Below, piece after piece: positions 34,723-44,430 of a DNA stretch of 64,000 nt (position 1 is the first letter of the stretch; each line of letters begins with the position of its first letter). The notes beneath the pieces are model-generated. The model searched no databases. It saw only the letters and a program-made list of their open reading frames with translations, and had not been told where the DNA came from. The DNA is from an uncultured Eubacteriales bacterium (GTDB lineage: Bacteria; Bacillota; Clostridia; Lachnospirales; Lachnospiraceae), in NCBI GenBank assembly GCA_949292785.1, contig CASFBK010000008.1, forward strand, positions 1-64,000. Direction: 5' to 3'. The translations under genes were made by a program, and so were the position numbers.

Positions 34723-37002
34723 TTAACGTAAAAGCTTATTTTTAATTCGTCTTAGAATATTCTTTCCCCGAAGCTTTTTATACAATTCCTCTGCTCTGTC
34801 CGCTGTTATATGGTCAATCACATCTGTCTCTATCACAATATTCTTAACAGGTATTTTCTCCGGTAATTTGAAATACAGCTGCGGATCCGGTCCCAGAAAT
34901 ATCATTTCGTCCTTCAGCATCATTCCATTTGTAATGGCATCTTTTGATGAAAATTCCAGCACTTTCTCATTGAACATGGTAACTTTAACATCAAGTGCTT
35001 TTATAATAATGCCAGATTTTTCTCCCGGGTCCCATCTTATTTCACTTACGCTTCCAAACTTTTCAAGACCTTTATAAGCATATATATTTTCATCGGTTTC
35101 GTTTTCTACCGAAACAGTATGCTCTTCACTGTAACCAGCATCTGTCTTCAGATAAAGTTTTGCCTGAATAATACTTCCTTCCGTATAGCCGAGGGCAGAA
35201 CGGCACATTCTCCATTCGATAAATGTTTTTTGCATATTCCGTGCCACTTCTTCATATTTTCCCGCACCCGGTCCTGCTTTAAATATAGATGTATTTAATC
35301 CCCGAAGCATATAGTTTAAATTGGTAATCTCCATTGCTGCACCATGGGAAGAAAAAATCCATCCCGGATAATACCCCTCTTGCTGCACAACATAACTATA
35401 AATACGCTCTATTGCATGCAAAAGAGTACCATCTACCTTATTCGGCTCCGGTGGAAAATCTTTATACTCCCAGTCTTTTTCAAACAAAAGCTTCATTGCC
35501 TGTGGTCTAAACCAGAACATAGTACCAAGAGGCGCTATCGGTTCTTTCTCTCTGGATATAGGTACTGTAAGATTCAACTTTTCAGCCAGCTTCTTAGTTA
35601 CTTTGTAATTTAATCCCCATTCCATTCCCAGGGTAATATAATAATCACCGTGGCATGGTGGCGGCGGTGTCAGTAATCCGATTCTTGGATTTCGTTCAAA
35701 GGTATCTAATACATTTTCTACAAATTCTTTCGTCGGAAGGAGATTCTCAAAACATTTATAAGAAAAGCCTGCTCCAATCGTCTCTGGCTTTAGCTGTACT
35801 ACTTTCTTATCGTGTACAAAACACACATAATCATAATCCATAATAAACTTCTTTGTCCCTACCAACAAAGCGCTTACATCACGACCACGATTTTCAATCA
35901 AAATAACTTCTACCTTATTCGGTAATTCTGAAAATGTTTCTTCAATTATTTTTTTCTTCTGTTCATCCCCAACAGTAACATAAATATCTGCTTCTTTCGG
36001 CAATGACTTCATATAATGCAGGCAGTAATCCGCCAATTCCGTGAAATAGAAATGCAAAACAAGTGCTATCTTTCGCTTACCCAGAATCTCTGAGATGTCC
36101 TTTCCATTTCGCTCATCAATAACGTAATTTAACTGCATATTCTTTTTTATATCTGCCTGATTTTCCAATCGCAGAATATTGTCCCAAATCATGTTTACAT
36201 CATAATCTGTATATTTATCAATATATTCATATGCTTCGTACGCACTTTCCCCCATAGTGTCATTAATAATATTGGTATAATCCTGGAAAAAGGACCGTCT
36301 CTTAAAAATAGGACATCTTTTCTCTTCTAACATCTGTCTGGTAGCACACAAAATAGGGTGATTATTATATCCTTCACCCATATCAGCATATACATCCCAC
36401 AAAAAACCTGCTTCTGAAAATTTTCTGGTAAATATTGCTTCGTGACACCCTACCGCTTCGCGATAATCATTTATTTGCTGCATGTTATTCCAATACTCTT
36501 GAAACTCAATACTGCGAAGCATACGACTACGTACTGCAATAAAATGAGATTGGATATGTTCCGGAATATATCCATATACAATGGTTCCAAATGGGTCTCC
36601 CTCTTTGTACTCATGATATTTGGTAATTCCCCAGAAGTCTAAATCCTTAGCATCCATCTTTTCAAACATCTCTTTTAACGGATAAATCGGACCCATTATC
36701 GTATAATTCATCATAATGACTTCATCATATTTACAGAGTTTTTCCCAGCCATAATAGTCTAATACGCTCTTATACGCCCATACATCCAATCCTTTGTTTT
36801 CACGAACCATAATAATCGGTGTGACTTCTTCTAACTTTTTTCTGCTCTCCGGAGTCAACATTCCATTACATACCACTGCTATTTCCGTAGCATTATTCTT
36901 TAAATCTTTTAGCATATATGTGATATAGTCGTCCACAATGCCCTGCTTATCAAAAATAAAATATATAATTAAACGCTTTACTTCTTTGCTTTGCAATATC
37001 AT
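34723..37002 (-). CDS. RgpF-type rhamnan synthesis protein with duplicated domains
   Basis: 759 residues. Two related RgpF-like regions can be seen: about 10-250 (RLIIYFIFDKQGIVDDYI, ENKGLDVWAYKSVL, FWGITKYHEY) and about 310-600 (ALVLHFYFTELADYCL, ENRGRDVSALLVG, APLGTMFWFRPQAM). Both keep the ENxGxDV motif. Residues after 620 form a beta-rich tail. In streptococci RgpF extends the polyrhamnose backbone, together with RgpA/B. Here it directly follows the ABC exporter genes, as in rhamnan loci, and argues that the main chain is rhamnose-rich. GGAGTAGAAGG precedes the ATG. Confidence 0.85.
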   Translation of the reverse strand: MILQSKEVKRLIIYFIFDKQGIVDDYITYMLKDLKNNATEIAVVCNGMLTPESRKKLEEVTPIIMVRENKGLDVWAYKSVLDYYGWEKLCKYDEVIMMNYTIMGPIYPLKEMFEKMDAKDLDFWGITKYHEYKEGDPFGTIVYGYIPEHIQSHFIAVRSRMLRSIEFQEYWNNMQQINDYREAVGCHEAIFTRKFSEAGFLWDVYADMGEGYNNHPILCATRQMLEEKRCPIFKRRSFFQDYTNIINDTMGESAYEAYEYIDKYTDYDVNMIWDNILRLENQADIKKNMQLNYVIDERNGKDISEILGKRKIALVLHFYFTELADYCLHYMKSLPKEADIYVTVGDEQKKKIIEETFSELPNKVEVILIENRGRDVSALLVGTKKFIMDYDYVCFVHDKKVVQLKPETIGAGFSYKCFENLLPTKEFVENVLDTFERNPRIGLLTPPPPCHGDYYITLGMEWGLNYKVTKKLAEKLNLTVPISREKEPIAPLGTMFWFRPQAMKLLFEKDWEYKDFPPEPNKVDGTLLHAIERIYSYVVQQEGYYPGWIFSSHGAAMEITNLNYMLRGLNTSIFKAGPGAGKYEEVARNMQKTFIEWRMCRSALGYTEGSIIQAKLYLKTDAGYSEEHTVSVENETDENIYAYKGLEKFGSVSEIRWDPGEKSGIIIKALDVKVTMFNEKVLEFSSKDAITNGMMLKDEMIFLGPDPQLYFKLPEKIPVKNIVIETDVIDHITADRAEELYKKLRGKNILRRIKNKLLR

Positions 37003-37013
37003 CCTTCTACTCC

Positions 37014-37745
37014 TTACAACTCACTATATAAGTCACAGACCTCATCGACCTGTCCTTCCATAAGCATGTTCCCTTTGTATAATAAAACTGCTCTGTCACA
37101 TACTCTGCGTACCTGCTCTGTACTATGTGAGACCAACAATAACGTTGTTCCTTTACTGAGCATTTCCTGTATTCTCTCCTCGCATTTATTTTGAAACTTA
37201 AAATCTCCAACTGATAAAATCTCATCTACAATTAAAATATCAGGCTGATAAACGGTTGCTATGGAGAACCCCAGACGAGTCACCATACCAGAAGAAAAAT
37301 TCTTAACCGGAACATCTATAAAGTTTTCTAATTCAGCGAATTTTATTATCTTTTCTACGTTTTCTTCCAACATTTCCCTTGGATATCCCAAAATAGCGCC
37401 ATTCAGAAAAATATTCTCTCTTGCTGTCAAATCAAAGTCAAATCCCGCCCCTAACTCAATCATAGGAGCAATACTTCCGGAAATTCTTACACTTCCCATT
37501 GTGGGCTTCAGTACACCTGCTATAACTTTAAGCATAGTGCTTTTTCCAGAACCATTTCGTCCAACCAGCCCCACGGCTTCTCCCTTTCTCACATGGAAAC
37601 TAACATCCTTCAATGCCCAGAAATTATCATATTCCAATTCCTTTTTTATTATTTTTATTGCATATTCTTTCAGGCTGTCAACCTTCTCCTTATACAGTCG
37701 AAACTGCATGGAGACATCATTCACCTCTATTACATTTTCAGACAT
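37014..37745 (-). CDS. Polysaccharide ABC exporter, ATP-binding subunit (Wzt/RgpD-like)
   Basis: 243 residues: Walker A at 62-69 (GRNGSGKS), signature NFSSGMVTRL near 145-155, Walker B ILIVDEIL with D-loop SVGD, and SHSTEQVRRVCDR switch histidine. The ENIFLNGAILG stretch is typical of Wzt/TagH-type exporters. It is short and has no C-terminal carbohydrate-binding domain, so export should not depend on a modified chain end as in E. coli O9a. It drives export of lipid-linked rhamnan with the adjacent permease. The initial ATG has AAGGAAGG upstream. Confidence 0.93.
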   Translation of the reverse strand: MSENVIEVNDVSMQFRLYKEKVDSLKEYAIKIIKKELEYDNFWALKDVSFHVRKGEAVGLVGRNGSGKSTMLKVIAGVLKPTMGSVRISGSIAPMIELGAGFDFDLTARENIFLNGAILGYPREMLEENVEKIIKFAELENFIDVPVKNFSSGMVTRLGFSIATVYQPDILIVDEILSVGDFKFQNKCEERIQEMLSKGTTLLLVSHSTEQVRRVCDRAVLLYKGNMLMEGQVDEVCDLYSEL

Positions 37746-37785
37746 CTGCTTTTCCTTCCTTGAATCTCATGTCATACATAACACT

Positions 37786-38559
37786 TTACAATTTCAGAAT
37801 AAATGTATCTTGCTTCTTTTTAAATAGATAGAACCCAAAAACTACTACAACTCCGCATACAAGCCAACATTTAGCATGCATAATAAGCGGAGGCACTTTA
37901 TTGTAAAGCACTACCATACGCATCATATCAACAAATATAGTAAGCGGATTCTTTTGCACCAAAGATGCCAGTTTTCCCGGCAGCATACTCATGGGATAAA
38001 ACACAGGAGTCAAATACATCCACGCGGTAATAATAACACCGTAAAGATGCTTAATATCCCGGAAAGATACCGTCAAAACCGACAGTATCATACCTGCGCC
38101 CAATGCAAACAGCAGCGAATACATAATCGGGAATACTACCAGAAAAATAGTCCATGTAATAGGCGTTCGCGTAATCAATATAACAATCAATAATGCAATA
38201 AAAGAAGTCAGCATATTCACCAAACTAGAGCATACTCTGGACACCGGAAATAAATATTTCGGCAGATAAACTTTTTTTATCAACGCTGCATTATCCACAA
38301 CAGAGTTCATTGCCATGGTACTGCTTTCACTGTAAAAATTAAAAATCAGCTGACCACACATCAAATACACCGGAAAATTATCAATACTTTGCTGAAACAC
38401 AGTCGAAAACACTATTGTAAGTACGATCATCATTCCAAGAGGATTTAGAACTGTCCATAAAAACCCCAACGCAGAACGCCTGTATTTTGTTTTTAAATCT
38501 CTGCTTACCAATTCCTTAAGTAAAGGCATATACTTCTTGAAATTTTGAATATAACGCAT
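37786..38559 (-). CDS. Polysaccharide ABC exporter, permease subunit (Wzm/RgpC-like)
   Basis: 257 residues with six hydrophobic helices and the ABC-2 permease pattern of polysaccharide exporters: RDLKTKYRRSALGFLWTVLNPLGMM near the N-terminus and SFRDIKHLYGVIITAWMYLTPVFYP. It forms the membrane channel for the ATPase encoded next. The presence of Wzm/Wzt shows that at least one polymer here is completed in the cytoplasm before export. Confidence 0.93.
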   Translation of the reverse strand: MRYIQNFKKYMPLLKELVSRDLKTKYRRSALGFLWTVLNPLGMMIVLTIVFSTVFQQSIDNFPVYLMCGQLIFNFYSESSTMAMNSVVDNAALIKKVYLPKYLFPVSRVCSSLVNMLTSFIALLIVILITRTPITWTIFLVVFPIMYSLLFALGAGMILSVLTVSFRDIKHLYGVIITAWMYLTPVFYPMSMLPGKLASLVQKNPLTIFVDMMRMVVLYNKVPPLIMHAKCWLVCGVVVVFGFYLFKKKQDTFILKL

Positions 38560-38567
38560 ATCGACTC

Positions 38568-39134
38568 CTATTTTTTCAGGGATTTAATTCCAGGCCAAAC
38601 CTTATCCTTATCAGATAAAATCAAATCTTCTTCTGTGAATCCCTCCGGCATTGGCCATTCTACACCGATTTCAGGATCCTTCCACAATAATCCACCTTCA
38701 TCGTTCGGATGATAAAAATCTGTTACTTTATAGCAGAACTCCGCATAATCAGATAATACAACGAATCCATGCGCAAATCCCTTCGGAATAAAGAACTGTT
38801 TTTTATTTTCAGCTGATAAGATTACGCCAAACCATTTTCCATAAGTCTCAGAACCTTCTCTTAAGTCAACCGCAACATCAAACACTTCTCCGTTCACTAC
38901 ACGAACAAGCTTGTCCTGTGGAAAATTAATCTGAAAATGTAACCCACGTAAAACACCTTTCTTAGATGCAGACTGGTTGTCCTGTACAAATTCACAATCG
39001 ATACCTGCTTCTTTAAAGTCATTATAATTATAAGTTTCCATGAAATATCCGCGTTCATCTCCAAATACGGAAGGCTCAACCACCTTTAATCCTTCAATTC
39101 CGTTACAATTATCTGTTACTTTTATCTTTCCCAT
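38568..39134 (-). CDS. rfbC: dTDP-4-dehydrorhamnose 3,5-epimerase
   Basis: 188 residues, cupin fold of the RmlC family. Visible are FMETYNYNDFKEAGID, QDNQSASKKGVLRGLHFQ with the catalytic His, VFDVAVDLREGSETYGKW and FIPKGFAHGFVVL. It makes dTDP-4-keto-L-rhamnose from the RfbB product. Together with rfbA and rfbB in this locus and rfbD upstream, the full dTDP-L-rhamnose path is encoded within the window. Confidence 0.96.
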   Translation of the reverse strand: MGKIKVTDNCNGIEGLKVVEPSVFGDERGYFMETYNYNDFKEAGIDCEFVQDNQSASKKGVLRGLHFQINFPQDKLVRVVNGEVFDVAVDLREGSETYGKWFGVILSAENKKQFFIPKGFAHGFVVLSDYAEFCYKVTDFYHPNDEGGLLWKDPEIGVEWPMPEGFTEEDLILSDKDKVWPGIKSLKK

Positions 39135-39153
39135 TTTTCTTTCTCCATTCTGC

Positions 39154-39990
39154 TTATTTGTAATTTTCCATAATCTGATTTATTTTTTCCGCGTTTCCCC
39201 AAATTCCCGGTGAATCGTATGGTCTATCAGGAAATGCACCATATTCCGGTCTGATTTTGAAATTATTCTCTTTGATAAATTCCTCTACCTTATCCGCAAG
39301 CGAAACCGGCTGTCCAGTGCAGCAATTAATAATTCCATTTACTTCTGTCTGACATGCCGTTTTTGCAATCTGTTCTGCCAGCACATCCACTGGAATGAAA
39401 TCAAATTTATTCTTTCCACTTGTAAACGGAAATGTTTCTTGTCCTTCACTTTCAAGCTTCACGATTCTTGAAAAAATAGAATTATTTTTCAAATCATCTC
39501 CTATGATATAGTAAGCTCTGACCCATTGCACACAGACATTTTCTATGTCAGGCATTGAAAAAATTGCCTGTCGCAATGCATTTTTTGAGATACCGTATAA
39601 AGACTTTGGATTGCATGGAGTATCTTCCGTAATTGCCCCTTCCCAGTATCCAACCTCATGCATACTTCCCATTACTACAACCTGTTTTAAACCACCTTCT
39701 ATCATTGTTTTGATAAATTCAAAATGTTGTGGCAAATCTTCAATATGAGAATCTGCATTATGAACAAAGCCATTTCTCCAAGCCATATGAATACATACAT
39801 CCGGTTCACCCAGTTCGTGAAATAAATTCTTATCCTTTTGGAAAATTGGAGTTGTTACCTTTGTTGCTCTTTCATCCACTCCATCAAATTGAAAATCTGC
39901 TGCATAAACTTCACAACCTAAGTCTAACAACTTTTTAACCACGTGTCTCCCGATATATCCATTTGCTCCGGTTACTAACACTTTTTTCAT
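39154..39990 (-). CDS. NAD-dependent epimerase/dehydratase family protein
   Basis: 278 residues, extended SDR with VLVTGANGYIGRHV and Tyr-x-x-x-Lys in SLYGISKNAL; MGSMHEVGY and FIPVDVLAEQIA are seen in the substrate half. It is not RfbB or RfbD, which are encoded elsewhere in the window. Sitting between rfbA and rfbC it may make a second dTDP-6-deoxysugar, for example by reducing or epimerising the 4-keto intermediate (inference). AGGAGG-like site present. Confidence 0.82.
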   Translation of the reverse strand: MKKVLVTGANGYIGRHVVKKLLDLGCEVYAADFQFDGVDERATKVTTPIFQKDKNLFHELGEPDVCIHMAWRNGFVHNADSHIEDLPQHFEFIKTMIEGGLKQVVVMGSMHEVGYWEGAITEDTPCNPKSLYGISKNALRQAIFSMPDIENVCVQWVRAYYIIGDDLKNNSIFSRIVKLESEGQETFPFTSGKNKFDFIPVDVLAEQIAKTACQTEVNGIINCCTGQPVSLADKVEEFIKENNFKIRPEYGAFPDRPYDSPGIWGNAEKINQIMENYK

Positions 39991-40010
39991 TATAATAATT
40001 CCTCCATCAT

Positions 40011-40889
40011 TTATAATCCATTCGCAATATCCATCAGATATTTTCCATAATCCGTCTTCATCAACGGCTCTGCCAGCTTCTTCAACTGCTCTGCATCAAT
40101 AAAACCTCTCTTGTAGGCAATCTCTTCAATACAGGAAATATATAGTCCCTGGCGTTTCTGGAACGCAGATACGAAATCTGCTGCTGCAAGAAGCATATCA
40201 TGATTTCCGGTATCTAACCATGCAAATCCACGTCCTAAGGTCTCGACCTTCAGATTCCCCCTCTTGAGGTATTCGTTATTTACGCTGGTAATCTCTATTT
40301 CTCCACGGGCGGATGGCTTTACATTCTTTGCTATTTCTACTACATCATTATCATAGAAATATAATCCCGGAACTGCATAGTTTGACTTTGGCTCTGCCGG
40401 CTTTTCTTCAATGGAAATGGCAGTTCCTTCTTCGTCAAATTCTACTACGCCGTATTCTCTTGGGTCTTTTACATAATAGCCGAAAATAGTTGCTCCCTGC
40501 TGGCTTTCTGTTCTATCCGCAGCTCTTTTCAAAACGCTTGAAAAGCTCTGTCCATAAAAGATATTATCTCCTAATACTAATGCCACTGCATCTTTTCCAA
40601 TGAATTCTTCTCCAATGATAAAAGCATCTGCCAGTCCTCTCGGCTCTTCCTGCACAGCATATTCAAACTGCATTCCAAGCTGGCTTCCATCTCCTAACAA
40701 TTCTCTGAATACAGGTAAATCTCTTGGCGTAGAGATAATCAATATCTCACGGATTCCTGCCAGCATCAATGTAGACAATGGATAATAAATCATTGGCTTA
40801 TCATATATTGGCATAATCTGTTTGGAAATTGCCTTTGTCAATGGATACAGTCTTGTTCCGGATCCTCCGGCTAATATAATACCTTTCAT
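40011..40889 (-). CDS. rfbA: Glucose-1-phosphate thymidylyltransferase
   Basis: 292 residues from MKGIILAGG, preceded by a perfect AGGAGG at eight bases; an in-frame ATG further 5' precedes that site. Motifs [48 protein letters not shown] and [11 protein letters not shown] identify RmlA. First step of dTDP-L-rhamnose synthesis. It has its own promoter, so rhamnose supply and the downstream exporter can be expressed independently of the 51-41 kb part. Confidence 0.97.
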   Translation of the reverse strand: MKGIILAGGSGTRLYPLTKAISKQIMPIYDKPMIYYPLSTLMLAGIREILIISTPRDLPVFRELLGDGSQLGMQFEYAVQEEPRGLADAFIIGEEFIGKDAVALVLGDNIFYGQSFSSVLKRAADRTESQQGATIFGYYVKDPREYGVVEFDEEGTAISIEEKPAEPKSNYAVPGLYFYDNDVVEIAKNVKPSARGEIEITSVNNEYLKRGNLKVETLGRGFAWLDTGNHDMLLAAADFVSAFQKRQGLYISCIEEIAYKRGFIDAEQLKKLAEPLMKTDYGKYLMDIANGL

Positions 40890-40931
40890 TGTAAAACCTC
40901 CTAAATATACATGCTTATACATAATCGTCTT

Positions 40932-40960
40932 ATTTTACCACTTTTTTTTTAAATGTTCAA
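40932..40960 (-). promoter_or_regulatory. Promoter upstream of rfbA
   Basis: TTGAAC, a 17-base spacer rich in A, and TAAAAT on the minus strand. The -35 overlaps the stop codon of the preceding membrane protein gene. The start point would fall about 36 bases before the rfbA ATG. It probably drives rfbA through the exporter and beyond, since no terminator is evident for many genes downstream. Confidence 0.7.
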
Positions 40961-42228
40961 GTTTTGGTGTCTTTCCGGCCCTTTTTTAAGAAAAAACTAA
41001 GAAAAGGAATACATTTGCCTTCCAGAATATAGCCCAATCCTTTTACAGAAAAATACATAAACGGAATCAGCATAGGCATTAAATAGCGCCCCTGAGGCTG
41101 AAAATCAATCCAGTAAGAATGATAAAAGCTTAAGGCAACAGGTATCACAATACTTACCGCAAATATAACCAAAAGCAATCTGCTTTCACCTTCCTTTTCC
41201 CGCCTTAGAACTTTCACTGCAATTCCTGCATATCCCAATAGGATAACTGCCCAGATTGCTTTATATACATATCCTAACACAGGAATCATCTCCGTTCCGA
41301 GAAGTCCTACGAAGCTTGTCATAGATACCTTTATCCAATCATTTGAAATCAGCATTTCATAGAAAGACCATCCCAAGTGGTTCGGATTCGGACGCAGACT
41401 TGGCTTAAACTCCGGCAGGGCATATTGTTCCGCATAACGATTCGAGGTACTTAATCCCAGAAAATCCCCCTGATAAATAACGGCATTTCGGATGAACCAC
41501 CATCCTGCAATCAAAAATGCAATTCCGGTAATCACTCCTGCCATTTTCCACATCCGAGTGGTATCTTCCTTTGTTTTTCCACTTTTCCGGCAGGACAAAA
41601 AGAATAACGGTATGCTGCATAAAATATATCCGTACGCATTATAGTAAGACAGCGCGCACAGTCCGATTCCGACGGCTAACAAAACGCTGTTCTTTAAGTC
41701 CCACTGTCCACGTATCCCTCTTATCCATGCATAAATAATGATAGATATGGTCAATAGCGCAAATGAATCATTATTCAGATAACTTCCAAGATATAGCACC
41801 TGAGGCAGCAATGTTGTAAATACGATAAACAGCCATCTGCTCTTTCTTTTTTCAAAGAGCAAATGTCCAATGCGGATTACCATGGCAGTCATTCCGGTAA
41901 TACACAATACACTGGTAAAACGTACTGCCACATATAATGCCTGCACATTTTCCGTAAACAATCCTGCTATTTTCAAAAAAATCGCACTGACGATATAAGA
42001 CAACAATGGGGTAAATCCGTAAGAGGTTCCCCATATCCCGTTTCGAATCGAGGGAGCTCCACCATGAGGCAGATGTCCATTTACCGCAATGTATTTGCAA
42101 ACATCATATTTCATTGCTTCATCCGGTCCGGTAGCTGCCTTTGCGGAAACAGACCATATAACCAGCAGCACAAATATAAATCCTATATACAATTTTTCCC
42201 ATCTTTTTTCTCTTTTTTCCATGTTCAT
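40957..42228 (-). CDS. GT39-like polytopic membrane protein, probable GT-C glycosyltransferase
   Basis: 423 residues from MNMEKREK (an ATG two codons further on is equally possible given GGGAG); a longer frame extends into the upstream terminator and was rejected. About eleven hydrophobic segments. The first outer loop has ATGPDEAMKYD, matching the acidic D-E motif of DUF2142/GT39 GT-C enzymes, and a late loop has DFQPQGRYLMPM, common in these proteins. Expected to use a lipid-phosphate sugar outside the membrane. Transcription must read through the rfbB terminator or use an unseen promoter. Confidence 0.65.
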   Translation of the reverse strand: MNMEKREKRWEKLYIGFIFVLLVIWSVSAKAATGPDEAMKYDVCKYIAVNGHLPHGGAPSIRNGIWGTSYGFTPLLSYIVSAIFLKIAGLFTENVQALYVAVRFTSVLCITGMTAMVIRIGHLLFEKRKSRWLFIVFTTLLPQVLYLGSYLNNDSFALLTISIIIYAWIRGIRGQWDLKNSVLLAVGIGLCALSYYNAYGYILCSIPLFFLSCRKSGKTKEDTTRMWKMAGVITGIAFLIAGWWFIRNAVIYQGDFLGLSTSNRYAEQYALPEFKPSLRPNPNHLGWSFYEMLISNDWIKVSMTSFVGLLGTEMIPVLGYVYKAIWAVILLGYAGIAVKVLRREKEGESRLLLVIFAVSIVIPVALSFYHSYWIDFQPQGRYLMPMLIPFMYFSVKGLGYILEGKCIPFLSFFLKKGRKDTKT

Positions 42229-42247
42229 ACTCCCATCTTTCTTCACC

Positions 42248-42278
42248 AAAAAAGGAAGGTTCTTCCACCTCCCTTTTT
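42248..42278 (-). terminator. Intrinsic terminator after rfbB
   Basis: On the minus strand AAAAAGGGAGGT pairs with ACCTTCCTTTTT (one G-U) around a six-base loop and ends in a T-run. It lies about 20 bases beyond the rfbB stop. Being A/T flanked on both sides it could work in either direction, but only minus-strand genes surround it. Confidence 0.75.
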
Positions 42279-42298
42279 CTCTTTGCGTAATGAGTTTA

Positions 42299-43384
42299 TT
42301 ACTTATCGGAATACATATCCTGATAATATTTCTGGTAATCTCCACTGGTTACATTATTCATCCAGTCTTCATGCTCAAAGAACCATGCAATGGTCTTCTT
42401 GATGCCTTCTGCAAACATGGTCTCCGGCTCCCAGCCGATTTCTGCCTTGATTTTGTCAGGAGCAATGGCATATCTTCTGTCATGTCCCTTTCTGTCTTCT
42501 ACATAAGTAATTAAATCTTTACTTACATTTGCTCTTCTTGGGTCGTTTTCCGGCAGCATCTCTAACAGAGTATCAATGATGATATTGATAATCTCAATGT
42601 TACGCTTCTCATTATGGCCGCCAATGTTATAGGTCTCTCCAAGACGTCCCTTTTCCTGTACCATATCAATTCCTTTGGCATGGTCATCTACATATAACCA
42701 GTCACGAATGTTCATACCGTCACCGTAAACCGGTAATTTCTTGCCCTGTAATGCATTATTGATAATCAACGGAATCAGCTTTTCCGGGAACTGATAAGGT
42801 CCATAATTATTCGAGCAGTTCGTAATATTTGCCGGGAAGTGATAGGTGTCAATATATGCCTTTACTAAAAAGTCTGAGCTTGCCTTACTTGCGGAGTATG
42901 GGCTATGTGGAGAATATGGTGTTGTTTCATAGAAATAGCTTGTACCATCATCCTCTAAGGAACCATATACTTCATCCGTAGATACATGCAGGAACTTCTT
43001 ACCTTCCTTAAAACTTCCATCCGGCAATTCCCATGCTGCCTTTGCACAATTCAGCATCACTGCTGTTCCAAGTACATTGGTCTGCACAAATACTTCCGGA
43101 TTCTTGATACTTCTATCTACATGGCTTTCTGCTGCAAAGTGAACAACACGGTCAATATCGTTCTCTTCAAAAATCTTCATAATAGCCTCTTTATCACAGA
43201 TATCTGCTTTTACGAACGTATAATTCTCCCTGTTCTCAACGTCTTTTAAGTTCTCCAGATTGCCGGCATAGGTCAGCTTGTCTACATTAATGATTCTGAT
43301 TTCGTTATCATATTTACGAAACATATAGTGAATGTAGTTAGAACCGATAAATCCAGCTCCTCCAGTTACTAAATAGGTTCTCAT
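42299..43384 (-). CDS. rfbB: dTDP-glucose 4,6-dehydratase
   Basis: 361 residues. RmlB hallmarks are VTGGAGFIGSNYIHYM, HFAAESHVDRSI, HVSTDEVYGSL, Tyr-x-x-x-Lys in PYSASKASSD and GDGMNIRDWLYVDDH. It forms dTDP-4-keto-6-deoxyglucose. The gene has its own strong promoter and AAAGGAGG site, and a terminator directly after it, so it can be expressed as a single unit or with upstream readthrough. Confidence 0.97.
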   Translation of the reverse strand: MRTYLVTGGAGFIGSNYIHYMFRKYDNEIRIINVDKLTYAGNLENLKDVENRENYTFVKADICDKEAIMKIFEENDIDRVVHFAAESHVDRSIKNPEVFVQTNVLGTAVMLNCAKAAWELPDGSFKEGKKFLHVSTDEVYGSLEDDGTSYFYETTPYSPHSPYSASKASSDFLVKAYIDTYHFPANITNCSNNYGPYQFPEKLIPLIINNALQGKKLPVYGDGMNIRDWLYVDDHAKGIDMVQEKGRLGETYNIGGHNEKRNIEIINIIIDTLLEMLPENDPRRANVSKDLITYVEDRKGHDRRYAIAPDKIKAEIGWEPETMFAEGIKKTIAWFFEHEDWMNNVTSGDYQKYYQDMYSDK

Positions 43385-43434
43385 AATAAGAGTTCCTCCT
43401 TTACATACGTTTTCTTTTTATTTATAATCGATTT

Positions 43435-43463
43435 ATTATAGCATTTTTTCCCTTACAATGCAA
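43435..43463 (-). promoter_or_regulatory. Promoter upstream of rfbB
   Basis: TTGCAT, 17 bases, and a consensus TATAAT on the minus strand, in a 101-base gap. The expected start gives a leader of about 45 bases to the rfbB ATG. Confidence 0.75.
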
Positions 43464-43485
43464 ATTATAATACAAATCAATTCCT

Positions 43486-44430
43486 TTAAATTCTTCCCAG
43501 AACAAACAATATCCTTAATGCAATTTCTCCCGGTGTCCGGGTTCTAAGGCGTTTCGGGTAGAATACCTTGCGAAACCAGTTCAGCAAAGAGAATCTGTCT
43601 CTGGTAAAAACAGAAAGCTCCTTTTTTTGTTCCATACTCAGATTATTCTCAAAAGTATGATAAAAATACTGTAAAGATTTCTTATCCTCCTTTGCACCCG
43701 GTCCCAAAATCTCCTGCTGAATAAAATACTTAATCAGATTTCCTGTTCCAGCGTCTCCGGAGGTCACCGCCTCCTCATGGCGGATATGGGTTGCTGAGCT
43801 TCTTTCATCATACAATACTTTTCCAAAGCATACCGCACCTCGAATCAACCAGCGGTCATGCAGCTCTTTTCCCAATTTCACCTGCAATAAAAGCTCCTGC
43901 CTTGCCTTCTCGTTAATCACCATCGTAAAGCCAGAGCCCGGCGTATAATAAATAACATCAGATAGTTCCAGCTTTTCCTTCTGTTTGGGCGAACGGCGAA
44001 TAAATTCTCCCTTGTCCGTATAATAATCACAGGCGGTATAATACAGCAAAATCTCATTCTTATCTTCCTGTTCCAACCGCTCTACTGCCCATGCGATTTT
44101 TTCCGGATACCATTCATCATCCTGGTCGCAGAAAGAATAGTAATCTCCCTTGTCACATCGACGCAAAATCTCATAGAAGCTTTGGGGACAACGAAGATTT
44201 ACCCCACCATTATCCAACAGAACAATTCTTCTTCCTTTGGCATTCTCTTTGATATATTTTTCAATAAAAGCAACGGTATTATCCTTAGAACCGTCATCCC
44301 GAATATAAATATCAATATTTTCATAAGTCTGGCTGACAATACTGTCCAACTGACGTTTTAAAAATCTCTCTCCATTATAAGTTGCCAGAACTACATTTAC
44401 CTTTGGCTTTTCCATCCTTTTGCCTTTCAT
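43486..44430 (-). CDS. Family 2 glycosyltransferase, rhamnosyltransferase-like (A)
   Basis: 314 residues, soluble GT2: VNVVLATYNGERFLKRQLDSI, donor motif YIRDDGSKDNT, and the second acidic motif FCDQDDEWYPEKI. The DQDD(E/V)W form is common in rhamnosyltransferases of the RgpB/WbbL type. It is clearly related to the 303-residue GT2 two genes upstream. The ATG overlaps the flippase stop as ATGA; an internal ATG five codons later (after AAAAGG) is an alternative start. Probably adds sugar to the growing repeat unit in the cytoplasm. Confidence 0.87.
   Translation of the reverse strand: MKGKRMEKPKVNVVLATYNGERFLKRQLDSIVSQTYENIDIYIRDDGSKDNTVAFIEKYIKENAKGRRIVLLDNGGVNLRCPQSFYEILRRCDKGDYYSFCDQDDEWYPEKIAWAVERLEQEDKNEILLYYTACDYYTDKGEFIRRSPKQKEKLELSDVIYYTPGSGFTMVINEKARQELLLQVKLGKELHDRWLIRGAVCFGKVLYDERSSATHIRHEEAVTSGDAGTGNLIKYFIQQEILGPGAKEDKKSLQYFYHTFENNLSMEQKKELSVFTRDRFSLLNWFRKVFYPKRLRTRTPGEIALRILFVLGRI

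Noticed and set aside
37261-37827. 188-codon plus-strand frame opposite the exporter ATPase
   Set aside because: Antisense shadow of a gene with intact Walker motifs; no ribosome site.
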